From Enterococcus sp. DIV0212c (GTDB lineage: Bacteria > Bacillota > Bacilli > Lactobacillales > Enterococcaceae), in contig NZ_JAFREN010000012.1 in NCBI RefSeq assembly GCF_017377505.1, positions 74,487 to 138,486 on the forward strand: a stretch of DNA of 64,000 nt, read 5' to 3'. The translations under genes and the position numbers were made by a program. Below the pieces are notes generated by a model. The model ran no database searches. It had not been told where the DNA came from and saw only the letters and a list, made by a program, of their open reading frames with translations. Below, piece by piece: positions 56,632-64,000 of this stretch (its first letter is position 1; each line of letters starts with the position of its first letter).

Positions 56632-57588
56632 CTATAGCCATTGACTACATTTAGCTGCCATAATTTCTTTTGTTTCAATAATATAAGAATCAATAATTTC
56701 TTTTGCAGTTTCTTCTTTTTTTACAAGTCCTGCAATTTGTCCAGCCATGATTGATCCATGATCCACATCACCTTCTACAACTGCCTTACGCAAAGCACCT
56801 TGTCCCAATTCATCAAATTTCACTAAATCAGGTACCTCAGTTCTCAGTTCGATCTTTTCTAATCGATCATACTCGTTGGTCAATTTATTTTTAATTGCCC
56901 GGACAGGATGACCAAAATGCTGACAAGTAACCGTGGTATCAATATCTCTAGCTTTAATGATTCTGGCTTTATAATTTTCATGTACTGTACATTCTTTTGC
57001 GACTAAAAAACGAGTACCCACTTGAATCGCTTGCGCACCTAACATCAATACAGCTGCCATTCCTCTACCATCACCAATTCCACCTGCCGCAATTACTGGA
57101 ATCGTCAGAGCATCAACAACTTGCGGTACCATACTCATTGTCGTTAATTTGCCAATATGTCCCCCAGCTTCCATTCCTTCAACAACGACTGCATCTGCTC
57201 CGATTTTCTCCATACGAACGCCCAATGCAACAGAAGGAACCACTGGAATTACTTTAATATTATGTTCTTTAAAACGAGCCATGTATTTACTCGGATTTCC
57301 TGCTCCAGTTGTAACTACGGGAACATTTTCTTCACAAACTAAATCCACGATATCTTGGGCAAATGGAGAAAGGAGCATAATATTGACTCCAAATGGTTTA
57401 TCTGTGATTTCTTTGATTTTTTTGATTTCAGCTTGAACAACATCCTTGGGTGCATTACCGCCTGCAATGATTCCAAGACCGCCTGCCTCAGAAACTGCAC
57501 CTGCTAATGAAGCATCTGCAATCCAAGCCATTCCTCCTTGAAAAATCGGGTATTTAATTCCAAGTAACTCACATATCTTTGATTGCAT
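56632..57588 (-). CDS. fabK: Enoyl-ACP reductase II (FMN)
   Basis: 318 residues, nitronate monooxygenase-like TIM barrel. YPIFQGGMAWIADASLAGAVSEAGGLG, GADAVVVEGMEAGGHIG and AAGGIGDGRG (FMN/phosphate binding) are present. It performs the NADH-dependent last reduction of each elongation cycle in place of FabI. ATG 57588 has AAGGA 8 nt upstream; the MSFM start three codons earlier lies within that site. Confidence 0.95.
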   Translation of the reverse strand: MQSKICELLGIKYPIFQGGMAWIADASLAGAVSEAGGLGIIAGGNAPKDVVQAEIKKIKEITDKPFGVNIMLLSPFAQDIVDLVCEENVPVVTTGAGNPSKYMARFKEHNIKVIPVVPSVALGVRMEKIGADAVVVEGMEAGGHIGKLTTMSMVPQVVDALTIPVIAAGGIGDGRGMAAVLMLGAQAIQVGTRFLVAKECTVHENYKARIIKARDIDTTVTCQHFGHPVRAIKNKLTNEYDRLEKIELRTEVPDLVKFDELGQGALRKAVVEGDVDHGSIMAGQIAGLVKKEETAKEIIDSYIIETKEIMAAKCSQWL

Positions 57589-57612
57589 AAACGACATCCT
57601 TCAAACAATAGA

Positions 57613-57666
57613 ATAATTAATAAAAAAGGACTGGAACAAAACTCTATAAGTTTAGTACCAGCCTTT
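57613..57666 (-). terminator. Internal terminator between acpP and fabK
   Basis: AAAGG(A)CTGG pairs with CCAGCCTTT with one bulged A; on the minus strand TTTTTTATTAATT follows. A second dyad (GACTCTC ... GAGAATC) lies just before, at about 57690-57735. Confidence 0.75.
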
Positions 57667-57771
57667 CTAATTTCAACTAACGGTGTGAAAAAAGCTAGAC
57701 TCTCCAGCAATTGTTGAGACTCACAGAGAATCTTGCTCATCCAACGTTTTATTTTTACCTAATCGCTTTAA

Positions 57772-57999
57772 TTATTCTGCTTTTTGTTTTTCTACGTATG
57801 TTACTAAATCTTGAACAGTAGTGATACCATCTTCAGATTCGATTTTTATATCGAAAGCATCTTCGATTTCATTGATGATTTGGAATAAGTCTAAGCTATC
57901 CGCATCTAATTCTTCTTGAATGTTTGTTGTTAATTTTACTTCCTCAGGCTCTTTACCTAATTCTTCTACAATAATTGCTTGAATTTTTTCGAATACCAT
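57772..57999 (-). CDS. acpP: Acyl carrier protein
   Basis: 75 residues. [19 protein letters not shown] has Ser35 in the DSL motif for phosphopantetheine attachment; strongly acidic. Carries growing acyl chains. GGAGG precedes ATG 57999. Followed by an internal terminator before fabK. Confidence 0.97.
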   Translation of the reverse strand: MVFEKIQAIIVEELGKEPEEVKLTTNIQEELDADSLDLFQIINEIEDAFDIKIESEDGITTVQDLVTYVEKQKAE

Positions 58000-58048
58000 G
58001 TGTATATTCCTCCAATAATTTTCTTTTTTAGTTTATATAGTTACAGTT

Positions 58049-59008
58049 TTACAGCGTTAAGAGGATCGAACCCCACGTTAAACCGCCGCCGTAGCCTGTT
58101 AACACAATTTTTTGATTGGAGCCTAATTGAAGCACTCCTTTTTCTACTGATTCATCCAGTAATAACGGGATACTTGCAGCAGAGGTGTTGCCGTTATGTT
58201 CCATATTTGTGAGAAATTTTTCTCTTGGAACTTTGAGTTTTTTTGATATTTTTTCGATGATGCGTTTGTTTGCTTGGTGCAGCAATAAATAATCTACATC
58301 CTCTTCCACAATTTCCCGAATGTTGCTTGTCACATCATTCAGTGAAAAATCATAAATATCTCTGCCAGCCATTTGCAGATAACCAGAACTTTCAGATGTC
58401 CCAGTATAAAAAGGACTCTTATTTTCTAAATAACCAGAAGTTAAAGATCGAGCTCTTTGCCCATCAGCCTGCAGTTTTTCGTTTAGAAAATGTTCTTCGT
58501 CACTTGCTTCTAGTAATACACCAGCTGCGCCATCACCAAACAATACAGCCGTACTGCGGTCACTCCAATCAAGGACTTTAGATAATGTTTCGCCACCGAT
58601 GACCATGCCTAATTTTTTCCCAGTACGAATCAATTTCTCACCCATACTTAATGCATAGACAAAGCCAGTACAAGCAGCGCTGATATCAAAAGCCAAAGCC
58701 TGAGTAGCTAAAATACTACCTTGAACAAGACAAGCGACTGAAGGTGTACCATAATCTGGTGTCATCGTTGCGACAAGGATAAAATCCAAATCTTCTGCAT
58801 TTTTCCCAGATTTTTCTAATAGCTTTTCAGCTACTTTAATACATAAGTCCGAAGTATTCTCATCAGTGACAATATTTCTTGATTCGATACCAGTTCGACT
58901 GGAAATCCATTCATCAGAAGTATCCATCATTGTTGAAAGCTGTTGATTCGATACTGCATTTTCAGGAACATATCGGCTCGTACAAGTTATTTTTGCATAT
59001 TGATTCAT
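58049..59008 (-). CDS. fabH: 3-oxoacyl-ACP synthase III
   Basis: 319 residues. Cys113 in SAACTGF, His in LLLHQANKRI and Asn in NGNTSAAS form the Cys-His-Asn triad. Starts fatty acid synthesis from acyl-CoA and malonyl-ACP. ATG 59008 has GAGGA 5 nt upstream and lies 14 nt after the fabT stop. Confidence 0.97.
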   Translation of the reverse strand: MNQYAKITCTSRYVPENAVSNQQLSTMMDTSDEWISSRTGIESRNIVTDENTSDLCIKVAEKLLEKSGKNAEDLDFILVATMTPDYGTPSVACLVQGSILATQALAFDISAACTGFVYALSMGEKLIRTGKKLGMVIGGETLSKVLDWSDRSTAVLFGDGAAGVLLEASDEEHFLNEKLQADGQRARSLTSGYLENKSPFYTGTSESSGYLQMAGRDIYDFSLNDVTSNIREIVEEDVDYLLLHQANKRIIEKISKKLKVPREKFLTNMEHNGNTSAASIPLLLDESVEKGVLQLGSNQKIVLTGYGGGLTWGSILLTL

Positions 59009-59022
59009 CTTGGTCCTCACTT

Positions 59023-59463
59023 TTATTTATATTCCTTTAAGAAATCATGAAGATTCTTCAATGCTTTTAATAAAGCTTGTTCTTCAGCTTTATCCATTCC
59101 GCTTAAAATTGTCTTGACCATTTCTCTATGGAAGTGCTGATGAACACGAAAAAGTAATTTTCCTTTTTTCGTCAAACCTAACTTAACAACTCGACGATCA
59201 TCTTCACTTCGTATGCGTTCAACATAACCTTTTTTCACAAGATTATTGATCGCTACTGTCAATGTACCTACAGTAATCGACAATTCCTTTGCAACCTCAG
59301 AAGATGTCTTTTTTTTATACATCCCAATTGCTTCAATTGTGTGCATTTCAGTAATGGATAAGTCATTGAATTGTGATTTCTTCAACTCAGATTCTTCAAT
59401 AGTCAAGATATCATTAAAGACACTAACGAGATAATCGTTGACCGTTTCTAAATTAGGTTCCAT
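59023..59463 (-). CDS. fabT: MarR-family repressor of fatty acid synthesis
   Basis: 146 residues. Winged helix with SSEVAKELSITVGTLTVAINNLVKKGYV (about 56-83, HTH and recognition helix) and RSEDDRRVVKLGLTKKG (wing). FabT represses the fab operon when bound to long-chain acyl-ACP. ATG 59463 is chosen because MEPNLETVNDYL aligns with known FabT starts; an ATG six codons upstream is the alternative. Operator sites overlap its promoter. Confidence 0.92.
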   Translation of the reverse strand: MEPNLETVNDYLVSVFNDILTIEESELKKSQFNDLSITEMHTIEAIGMYKKKTSSEVAKELSITVGTLTVAINNLVKKGYVERIRSEDDRRVVKLGLTKKGKLLFRVHQHFHREMVKTILSGMDKAEEQALLKALKNLHDFLKEYK

Positions 59464-59485
59464 ATTGTGTGCACCATCCATATAC

Positions 59486-59514
59486 TTTGATTATCAAATC
59501 ATTTGATGTTCAAA
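59486..59514 (-). promoter_or_regulatory. Two tandem FabT operators
   Basis: TTTGATTATCAAA (59486-59498) and TTTGATGTTCAAA (59502-59514), 16 nt apart, match the FabT box. They cover the fabT start region and overlap the -10, so bound FabT would block transcription. Confidence 0.8.
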
Positions 59515-59542
59515 CTATATCGCATATGAAAAAAGATTGCAA
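59514..59542 (-). promoter_or_regulatory. Promoter of fabT
   Basis: TTGCAA (59537-59542), 17-nt spacer, TATAGT (59514-59519) on the minus strand, next to the FabT boxes. Confidence 0.7.
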
Positions 59543-59693
59543 GCAAAAGTTTTAATATTTAATTTTTCTTAAACAAGAAATGACTCAAATTAGTTGTTTT
59601 ACCTTGATAAAAAAGGAAATTCCAGATTAATATTTTCAATTTAGTTTTTTTAAATATTTGACTGTCCACACTGAATTCACCATCATTTAATTT

Positions 59694-59710
59694 AGTTTGA
59701 ATATCAAACT
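59694..59710. promoter_or_regulatory. Third, distant FabT-box-like palindrome
   Basis: AGTTTGAATATCAAACT is the best symmetric copy of the box in the region, about 180 bp upstream of the promoter operators. The rest of 59543-59928 shows nothing else. Confidence 0.6.
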
Positions 59711-59928
59711 ATTTTTCGATAAGAGCACAAACAAACTCCTTTTAAAACTTGAAAAATGACACAACTGTCTTTCACTTAATTATTGTCAGCACAAAATAAT
59801 TCCTTAATGCCTCACAGAAACACTGTTCAAAACGGTTACTAAACACTCAACTGACGAGTTTGGTTTTTACTAGTTCTAATACGTCTAAAAAATAGCGATC
59901 AAGATGATATCAAAAACTACGTAAATAA

Positions 59929-59970
59929 AAAAATCCTGTGGCGTACAAAATTGTACGCCACAGGATTTTT
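59929..59970. terminator. Terminator of the DUF1827 gene
   Basis: A perfect 20-bp stem (AAAAATCCTGTGGCGTACAA and its complement) with T-runs on both strands. Confidence 0.9.
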
Positions 59971-60017
59971 GATTATTGTCATTAATTTTGTTAAATACTT
60001 ACTGAAATTTTTTCTAA

Positions 60018-60248
60018 TTATTGAATTAAATCATAGATTTCCATTGCTACGATATCAATATTATCAAATTGATAACTTTGCTGAGAATCAGATTCTGTCA
60101 ATTCAAATGTTTCAGTAGATTTATCATAATTTACGATGCATTTTTCTACACCTTCGCGTTCAAAACGACGAACTTGAATTTCGTTGTCTGTTGCTTCAGT
60201 CATCGCTTCAAGTCTTTTAATAATCGCCACAAGTTGTGAATGTTTCAT
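60018..60248 (-). CDS. DUF1827 family protein
   Basis: 76 residues, soluble. VRRFEREGVEKCIVNYD and TFELTESDSQQSYQFDNIDIVAMEIYDLIQ match the DUF1827 family found in enterococci and streptococci. Function unknown. GGGAGG precedes ATG 60248. Single gene upstream of fabT, with a strong terminator. Confidence 0.88.
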   Translation of the reverse strand: MKHSQLVAIIKRLEAMTEATDNEIQVRRFEREGVEKCIVNYDKSTETFELTESDSQQSYQFDNIDIVAMEIYDLIQ

Positions 60249-60348
60249 AAATGGGCCTCCCTTTACAAACTAGTTCTGTACCATTGTATCAAAACATTGT
60301 CATTCTTGCATGATTTTTCGTCATTTTTTTTAATTTTTTTGCTGTTCT

Positions 60349-61242
60349 TTAATCTTTGGTAGTTGGTTGCTTTCCATCTTCCCACCACAGCTTGATCAAA
60401 GCTTGTGTTCCGTCGTTCTCAAACCCTTTATTAGCAAGCTTTTCATAGAGTTCTGCAGCTAAATTAGTCGATGGTAACTCAAGATTCATTTTCTTAGCTT
60501 CATCTAAGGCAATTTTTAAATCTTTTATAAAATGCTTTACAAAAAAGCCTGGTGAATAATCTTCTTTCAATATTCTCGGACTGTAGTTACTTAATGACCA
60601 ATTCATTGCACTTCCGCCAGACAACGTTTCAATGACCTTATCCAAGTCCAAGCCAGCTTTATTTGCATAAACCATCATCTCTGTCATTCCAGTCATTGTA
60701 CCCGCAATCATGATTTGATTGGCCATTTTTGTGTGCTGTCCTTTTCCTGCTGAACCATGAAGGGTAAACGTTTTTCCAAATGTCTTAAAAATAGGTAAAA
60801 CTTGATCATAAGCAACTTGCTCTCCACCAACCATAATCGTCAGTGTCCCATTGATAGCTCCCAGATCTCCTCCAGATACTGGAGCATCTAAAGCCATACC
60901 ACCTAATTGATTTGCTTGTGTCGCTATTTTTTTAGCTAATGTTGGAGTACTTGTTGTTAGATCAACGAGTATTTTTCTTGTGATATCTTCTTTAAAAATA
61001 CCATTTGCGCCAAAATAGATTGCTTCAACATCGTTTGGAAAACCAACCATCGTAAAAATTATATCGCTATCTGCTGTTATATCAGCTGGTGTATCTTTCC
61101 AGACAGCTCCTTCGGCTACTAACCCATCAGTTTTACTTTTTGTTCGATTATAGACATTCACACTCAATCCTTGTTTCATCATATTTCTAACAATTGCAGC
61201 ACCCATAACTCCTGTTCCAATAAATCCAATTTTCGGCATCAT
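60349..61242 (-). CDS. 3-hydroxyisobutyrate dehydrogenase family oxidoreductase
   Basis: 297 residues. Rossmann motif IGFIGTGVMGAAIVRN (NAD(P)), DAPVSGGDLGAINGTLTIMVGG (substrate-binding signature) and GKGQHTKMANQI with the catalytic Lys. Beta-hydroxyacid dehydrogenase; the substrate is not clear. ATG 61242 has AGGAGG 8 nt upstream; the ATG at 61248 is too close to it. Confidence 0.9.
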   Translation of the reverse strand: MMPKIGFIGTGVMGAAIVRNMMKQGLSVNVYNRTKSKTDGLVAEGAVWKDTPADITADSDIIFTMVGFPNDVEAIYFGANGIFKEDITRKILVDLTTSTPTLAKKIATQANQLGGMALDAPVSGGDLGAINGTLTIMVGGEQVAYDQVLPIFKTFGKTFTLHGSAGKGQHTKMANQIMIAGTMTGMTEMMVYANKAGLDLDKVIETLSGGSAMNWSLSNYSPRILKEDYSPGFFVKHFIKDLKIALDEAKKMNLELPSTNLAAELYEKLANKGFENDGTQALIKLWWEDGKQPTTKD

Positions 61243-61271
61243 GATCATAGCCTCCTATTTTTCTTTAATAA

Positions 61272-61311
61272 AAAACTTCTATTCTTAGTATAAACCAAGA
61301 ATAGAAGTTTT
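61272..61311 (-). terminator. Terminator of the glycolipid synthase pair
   Basis: AAAACTTCTATTCTT pairs with AAGAATAGAAGTTTT over 15 bp; a T-run follows on the minus strand. Confidence 0.9.
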
Positions 61312-61316
61312 AACAT

Positions 61317-62540
61317 TTATTTTCTTAAAGACGTAAATTTGACTTTAATTCGTTCGATAGAAGCTGCAGTTTCTTTTTCTAAAGAAATCTGATCATAATA
61401 CTGAATCATATCTTCGTAAAATTCAAGCATCACATTACCAAAACGAGTTGCTGATATTTCGTAAAGCTTTTCCTTTAAAACAGCTTCATCTGGTTGAATA
61501 CCAGATTCAACATAATCAATAAAAGTCGATGCAAAATCTGCGTCAGTTTTAAAAGTCCGTCCCAAACTTTCATGATCAAACAAATTATTCAAATAGGCAT
61601 TGCCTTCCACAACACAAGGAAGACCAGATGCCATCGCTTCAGTATATGTTAATCCTTGCGTTTCTGAAGTCGAAGCACTGACAAAATAATCAGCAGCCTT
61701 ATAATAAATAGCTACTTTATCGTTAGGAACTTCACCAATAAATTGTATATTATCGCTTATCCCCAACTCTTCACCCAAACAGCGAAGCTTATCGACATAA
61801 GGTCCGTCACCAACAATAACAAAACATGCATTGGGAAAGCGCTCAATTATAGCTGGTAATCCATTTACAATTGCTTGAATATTTTTTTCATATGAAATAC
61901 GACTTAAGGACAGTAACATAATATTGTCATCAGTTAGCCCTAATTCTTTGCGAAGCTCTTTATTCATTTCAACCGTTATATCAGGTCTTTCGAATTTTTT
62001 AATATCAATTCCTGTTGGTATTATTCTCATTGGAGATGTTACGCCATATTCTTTTAATTTATCAATTACTCGTTCACTTGGGCAAACTACACCAGTTGTA
62101 TGGTTTGCAAAAAAACGAGAAAAATACTTCACATGTGTAGGACGCACGACTTTACCTTTAGCAATATAATGTAAATAGTCCTCATACATTGTATGATACG
62201 TATGAATAACAGGAATTTTAAGCTTTTTCCCAACCATTTTTCCCAATAATCCAGCGCCAAATTCTGTATGTGTATGAATCAAATCTAATTCCAGTTCCTT
62301 AGCAATTAAATACGCATACCACATACCTCGTACAACAATTCGTCTATCTTTAAACGACACAAAAGGAACACTTGGCATGCGAATAACATCTTCTTCAAAC
62401 TCTTTTGCATTCGGATCAGTTGTTGTAAATATATAAACTTGATGTCCTTTTTGTTCTAATTCCTCTTTAAGTGTTTTAATAGATGTTGCAACCCCACTAA
62501 CTTGGGGAAAATATGTATCTGTAAAAAAACCAAATTTCAC
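61317..62540 (-). CDS. bgsB: Monoglucosyl-diacylglycerol synthase (BgsB-like)
   Basis: 407 residues, glycosyltransferase family 4. FFTDTYFPQVSGVATSIKTL at the N-terminus, then the C-terminal donor domain with LSRISYEKNIQAIV, EVPNDKVAIYYKAADYFVSASTSETQGLTYTEAMA (EX7E). Closest in type to the 1,2-diacylglycerol 3-glucosyltransferase of Acholeplasma and E. faecalis BgsB. Makes the lipid that anchors lipoteichoic acid. GTG 62540 has GGAGGG upstream. Sits 20 bp after bgsA. Confidence 0.85.
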   Translation of the reverse strand: MKFGFFTDTYFPQVSGVATSIKTLKEELEQKGHQVYIFTTTDPNAKEFEEDVIRMPSVPFVSFKDRRIVVRGMWYAYLIAKELELDLIHTHTEFGAGLLGKMVGKKLKIPVIHTYHTMYEDYLHYIAKGKVVRPTHVKYFSRFFANHTTGVVCPSERVIDKLKEYGVTSPMRIIPTGIDIKKFERPDITVEMNKELRKELGLTDDNIMLLSLSRISYEKNIQAIVNGLPAIIERFPNACFVIVGDGPYVDKLRCLGEELGISDNIQFIGEVPNDKVAIYYKAADYFVSASTSETQGLTYTEAMASGLPCVVEGNAYLNNLFDHESLGRTFKTDADFASTFIDYVESGIQPDEAVLKEKLYEISATRFGNVMLEFYEDMIQYYDQISLEKETAASIERIKVKFTSLRK

Positions 62541-62560
62541 GATGTTCCCCTCCAATGACT

Positions 62561-63607
62561 CTAATTTTCTTGATATATCTGCTCATTTTCCCCACCAGAT
62601 TTTAATCCCAAAACTTTCTCATAAACATCTTTTAACTCATGTCCGATTCGTTCAATACTTTTCTCTTTTGCAACCTCATATCCTGTTTGACAAGTACTTG
62701 GGATATTATCTTCAACGAGTGCTTCAATCAAATAAGCGAATTCTTCATTCGTTTTTCCCATATAACAATTGACTTTGTTTTCAAGCCAACCTTTATAAAC
62801 AGGAATATCTCTCACTAATACCTGTTGTTTGCTTGCTAAAGCCTCCAAAATCACAATACCCTCTGTCTCTTCGTAAGAAGGAAAGAAAAACAAATCAGCA
62901 GCTGAATATGCCCCTTCTATGATATCTCCTCTTATGTACCCAGGAAACTCTACATTTTCAGGATGGTCTTCTTTAACGATTGTGCGAATCGCTTTAGGAA
63001 TCGAGTACATTGGTGTATGTCCAAACCAGATAAAACGATACTCAGGAAATTTTCTAGCTAATTCAACAAAATCAATAATACCTTTTCTTTCAAAGTATAA
63101 ACCTACACAAATAATTATTTTTTGATTTTCTTTTACATTAAAATATTCTCTAAATTTCTCTTCTTTTTCGTTTGATTGTTCAAACCTCTTCAAGTCTATT
63201 CCATTAGAAATTGACGCAATTGGAACTGTTATTCCATAACCTTCCAACAAGTCCTTTGAATAAGGCGTAGGGGTAATCAAATAGTCAGCTTTTGAATAAA
63301 GGCTAACTAAGTACTTCTTAACTAAAGGAGAAATCTGATTCGATCCAATAAATGAATTTCTAAAATCTTCCTCTGTAGAATGTGCATGATAGATCACTTT
63401 TTTTCCCATTTTTTTTGCTTTATTTACCATGTTATGGCTGTTTATCCCATAAGTATTAATATGTAAAATATCATAATCAGTACAATCAGCATCTAGTGTA
63501 TACTCAATCCCAATTTCAGAGAGCGCACGCTTCTGATGGTCTAGCGCTCGTCCTATTCCAGACTTCGCTAATATTTTTTCACCTTCAAAATATAATAGAA
63601 CCTTCAC
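62561..63607 (-). CDS. bgsA: Diglucosyl-diacylglycerol synthase (BgsA-like)
   Basis: 348 residues, glycosyltransferase family 4. YFEGEKILAKSGIGRALDHQKRAL at the N-terminus and FFPSYEETEGIVILEALASKQ (EX7E) in the donor domain. Order with its partner and size match E. faecalis bgsA, which adds the second glucose to make diglucosyl-diacylglycerol, and its Listeria counterpart LafB. GTG 63607 with AGGTGGGG upstream. Confidence 0.85.
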   Translation of the reverse strand: MKVLLYFEGEKILAKSGIGRALDHQKRALSEIGIEYTLDADCTDYDILHINTYGINSHNMVNKAKKMGKKVIYHAHSTEEDFRNSFIGSNQISPLVKKYLVSLYSKADYLITPTPYSKDLLEGYGITVPIASISNGIDLKRFEQSNEKEEKFREYFNVKENQKIIICVGLYFERKGIIDFVELARKFPEYRFIWFGHTPMYSIPKAIRTIVKEDHPENVEFPGYIRGDIIEGAYSAADLFFFPSYEETEGIVILEALASKQQVLVRDIPVYKGWLENKVNCYMGKTNEEFAYLIEALVEDNIPSTCQTGYEVAKEKSIERIGHELKDVYEKVLGLKSGGENEQIYQEN

Positions 63608-63637
63608 GCTGCCCCACCTACACTTTACTTTTTTATT

Positions 63638-63646
63638 ATTATAACA
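63638..63646 (-). promoter_or_regulatory. Extended -10 promoter of bgsA
   Basis: TGTTATAAT (TGnTATAAT) on the minus strand, 30 nt before the bgsA start; no good -35 at 17 nt. Confidence 0.5.
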
Positions 63647-63861
63647 TAGGTTAAAGAGGACTTACTCCATCTAAAGTCCTAGTTCAATCACCTTACAAGT
63701 ATTATATCAAAAAACTACACGGGAAAGTCATTATTCCGCTAAATAGATTCCTTACATGACAAAACTGTTAGATAGAAATAATTAATTCTAACCATTCATT
63801 ATCATTATTCCATCTTTTGCTCATTCTATCAAATAATAAAGTTTTTTTTACTATAAAATAA

Positions 63862-63896
63862 AAAAGAACGAAAACTTATTCAGTCTTCGTTCTTTT
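63862..63896 (-). terminator. Terminator of the rRNA operon
   Basis: AAAAGAACGAA pairs with TTCGTTCTTTT; a T-run follows on the minus strand directly after tRNA-Asn. Confidence 0.88.
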
Positions 63897-63898
63897 AC

Positions 63899-63971
63899 TC
63901 CGGCAGTAGGACTCGAACCTACGACATCATGATTAACAGTCATGCGCTACTACCAACTGAGCTATGCCGGA
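63899..63971 (-). tRNA. tRNA-Asn (GTT)
   Basis: 73 nt. Acceptor arms TCCGGCA and TGCCGGA pair; D-arm AGCTCAGTTGGTAG; anticodon stem CATGA/TCATG with loop CTGTTAA (anticodon GTT); T-arm GTAGGTTCGAGTCCTAC. No encoded CCA. Lies between 5S rRNA and the operon terminator. Confidence 0.97.
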
Positions 63972-63981
63972 ATAACAACTA

Positions 63982-64000
63982 GCGTGGCGACGTCCTACTC
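63982..64000 (-). rRNA. rrf: 5S rRNA, 3' end only
   Basis: Minus-strand GAGTAGGACGTCGCCACGC matches the 3' end of enterococcal 5S rRNA; the rest lies beyond the window. With tRNA-Asn it marks the end of an rRNA operon. Confidence 0.9.

Overview
The window is a 64 kb piece of a low-GC Firmicute chromosome, almost certainly an Enterococcus outside or near E. faecalis. The evidence is the fabT-fabH-acpP-fabK-fabD-fabG-fabF-accB-fabZ-accC-accD-accA operon beside a bgsA/bgsB glycolipid pair, a glpKOF operon with H2O2-forming GlpO and a phosphorylatable His232 in GlpK, two WxL surface-protein clusters, an Ldt-type L,D-transpeptidase next to thrS and a class B PBP, and a 5S-tRNA-Asn rRNA-operon end. 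Nearly everything is on the minus strand. No phage, insertion sequence, CRISPR array or plasmid gene was seen.

Layout. 1-9.1 kb: tail of a DUF3042 gene, an FAD/NAD(P)-binding protein with DUF488, a glucokinase operon (5-FTHF cyclo-ligase, rhomboid, yqgQ, glcK, rhodanese-like), a monoacylglycerol-lipase-like hydrolase, a P-loop kinase and a Na/Pi-PhoU transporter. 9.5-16.7 kb: glpF-glpO-glpK under a cre site, then an Mga-like regulator overlapping a NADH-oxidase-like flavoprotein that lacks the catalytic Cys42. 16.8-18.1 kb: an LCP cell-wall ligase gene preceded by a complete M-box Mg2+ riboswitch. 19.6-23.9 kb and 37.2-41.4 kb: two WxL clusters with the same gene order (large surface protein, small WxL protein, DUF916/DUF3324 anchor protein). 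24.3-28 kb: accessory genes (DUF924, coiled-coil protein, esterase, unknown membrane protein). 28.1-36.9 kb: rpmG, PBP2B-like, T-box-controlled thrS, tautomerase, L,D-transpeptidase, an ANT(6)-like adenylyltransferase and a YdcF protein. 41.9-48.4 kb: yebC, tmcAL and the yqeG-yqeH-yhbY-nadD-yqeK-rsfS-methyltransferase ribosome/NAD operon. 49.4-59.5 kb: the fatty acid operon. 60-64 kb: DUF1827, a hydroxyisobutyrate-dehydrogenase-like protein, the glucosyl-diacylglycerol synthases, tRNA-Asn and the 5S end.

How it fits together. The right half makes the envelope: FabT-controlled fatty acids feed membrane lipids and BgsB/BgsA turn diacylglycerol into glucolipid anchors. PBP2B-like, L,D-transpeptidase and LCP proteins build and decorate the wall, and WxL proteins attach to it. 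The most unusual signals are non-coding: an M-box in front of an LCP gene rather than a Mg2+ transporter, an apparent AUA start codon for rsfS, a tandem 121-bp structured repeat and an internal terminator inside the fab operon, a modular hairpin repeat that supplies a stop codon, and two hairpin/mini-ORF elements that could be small RNAs or peptides.
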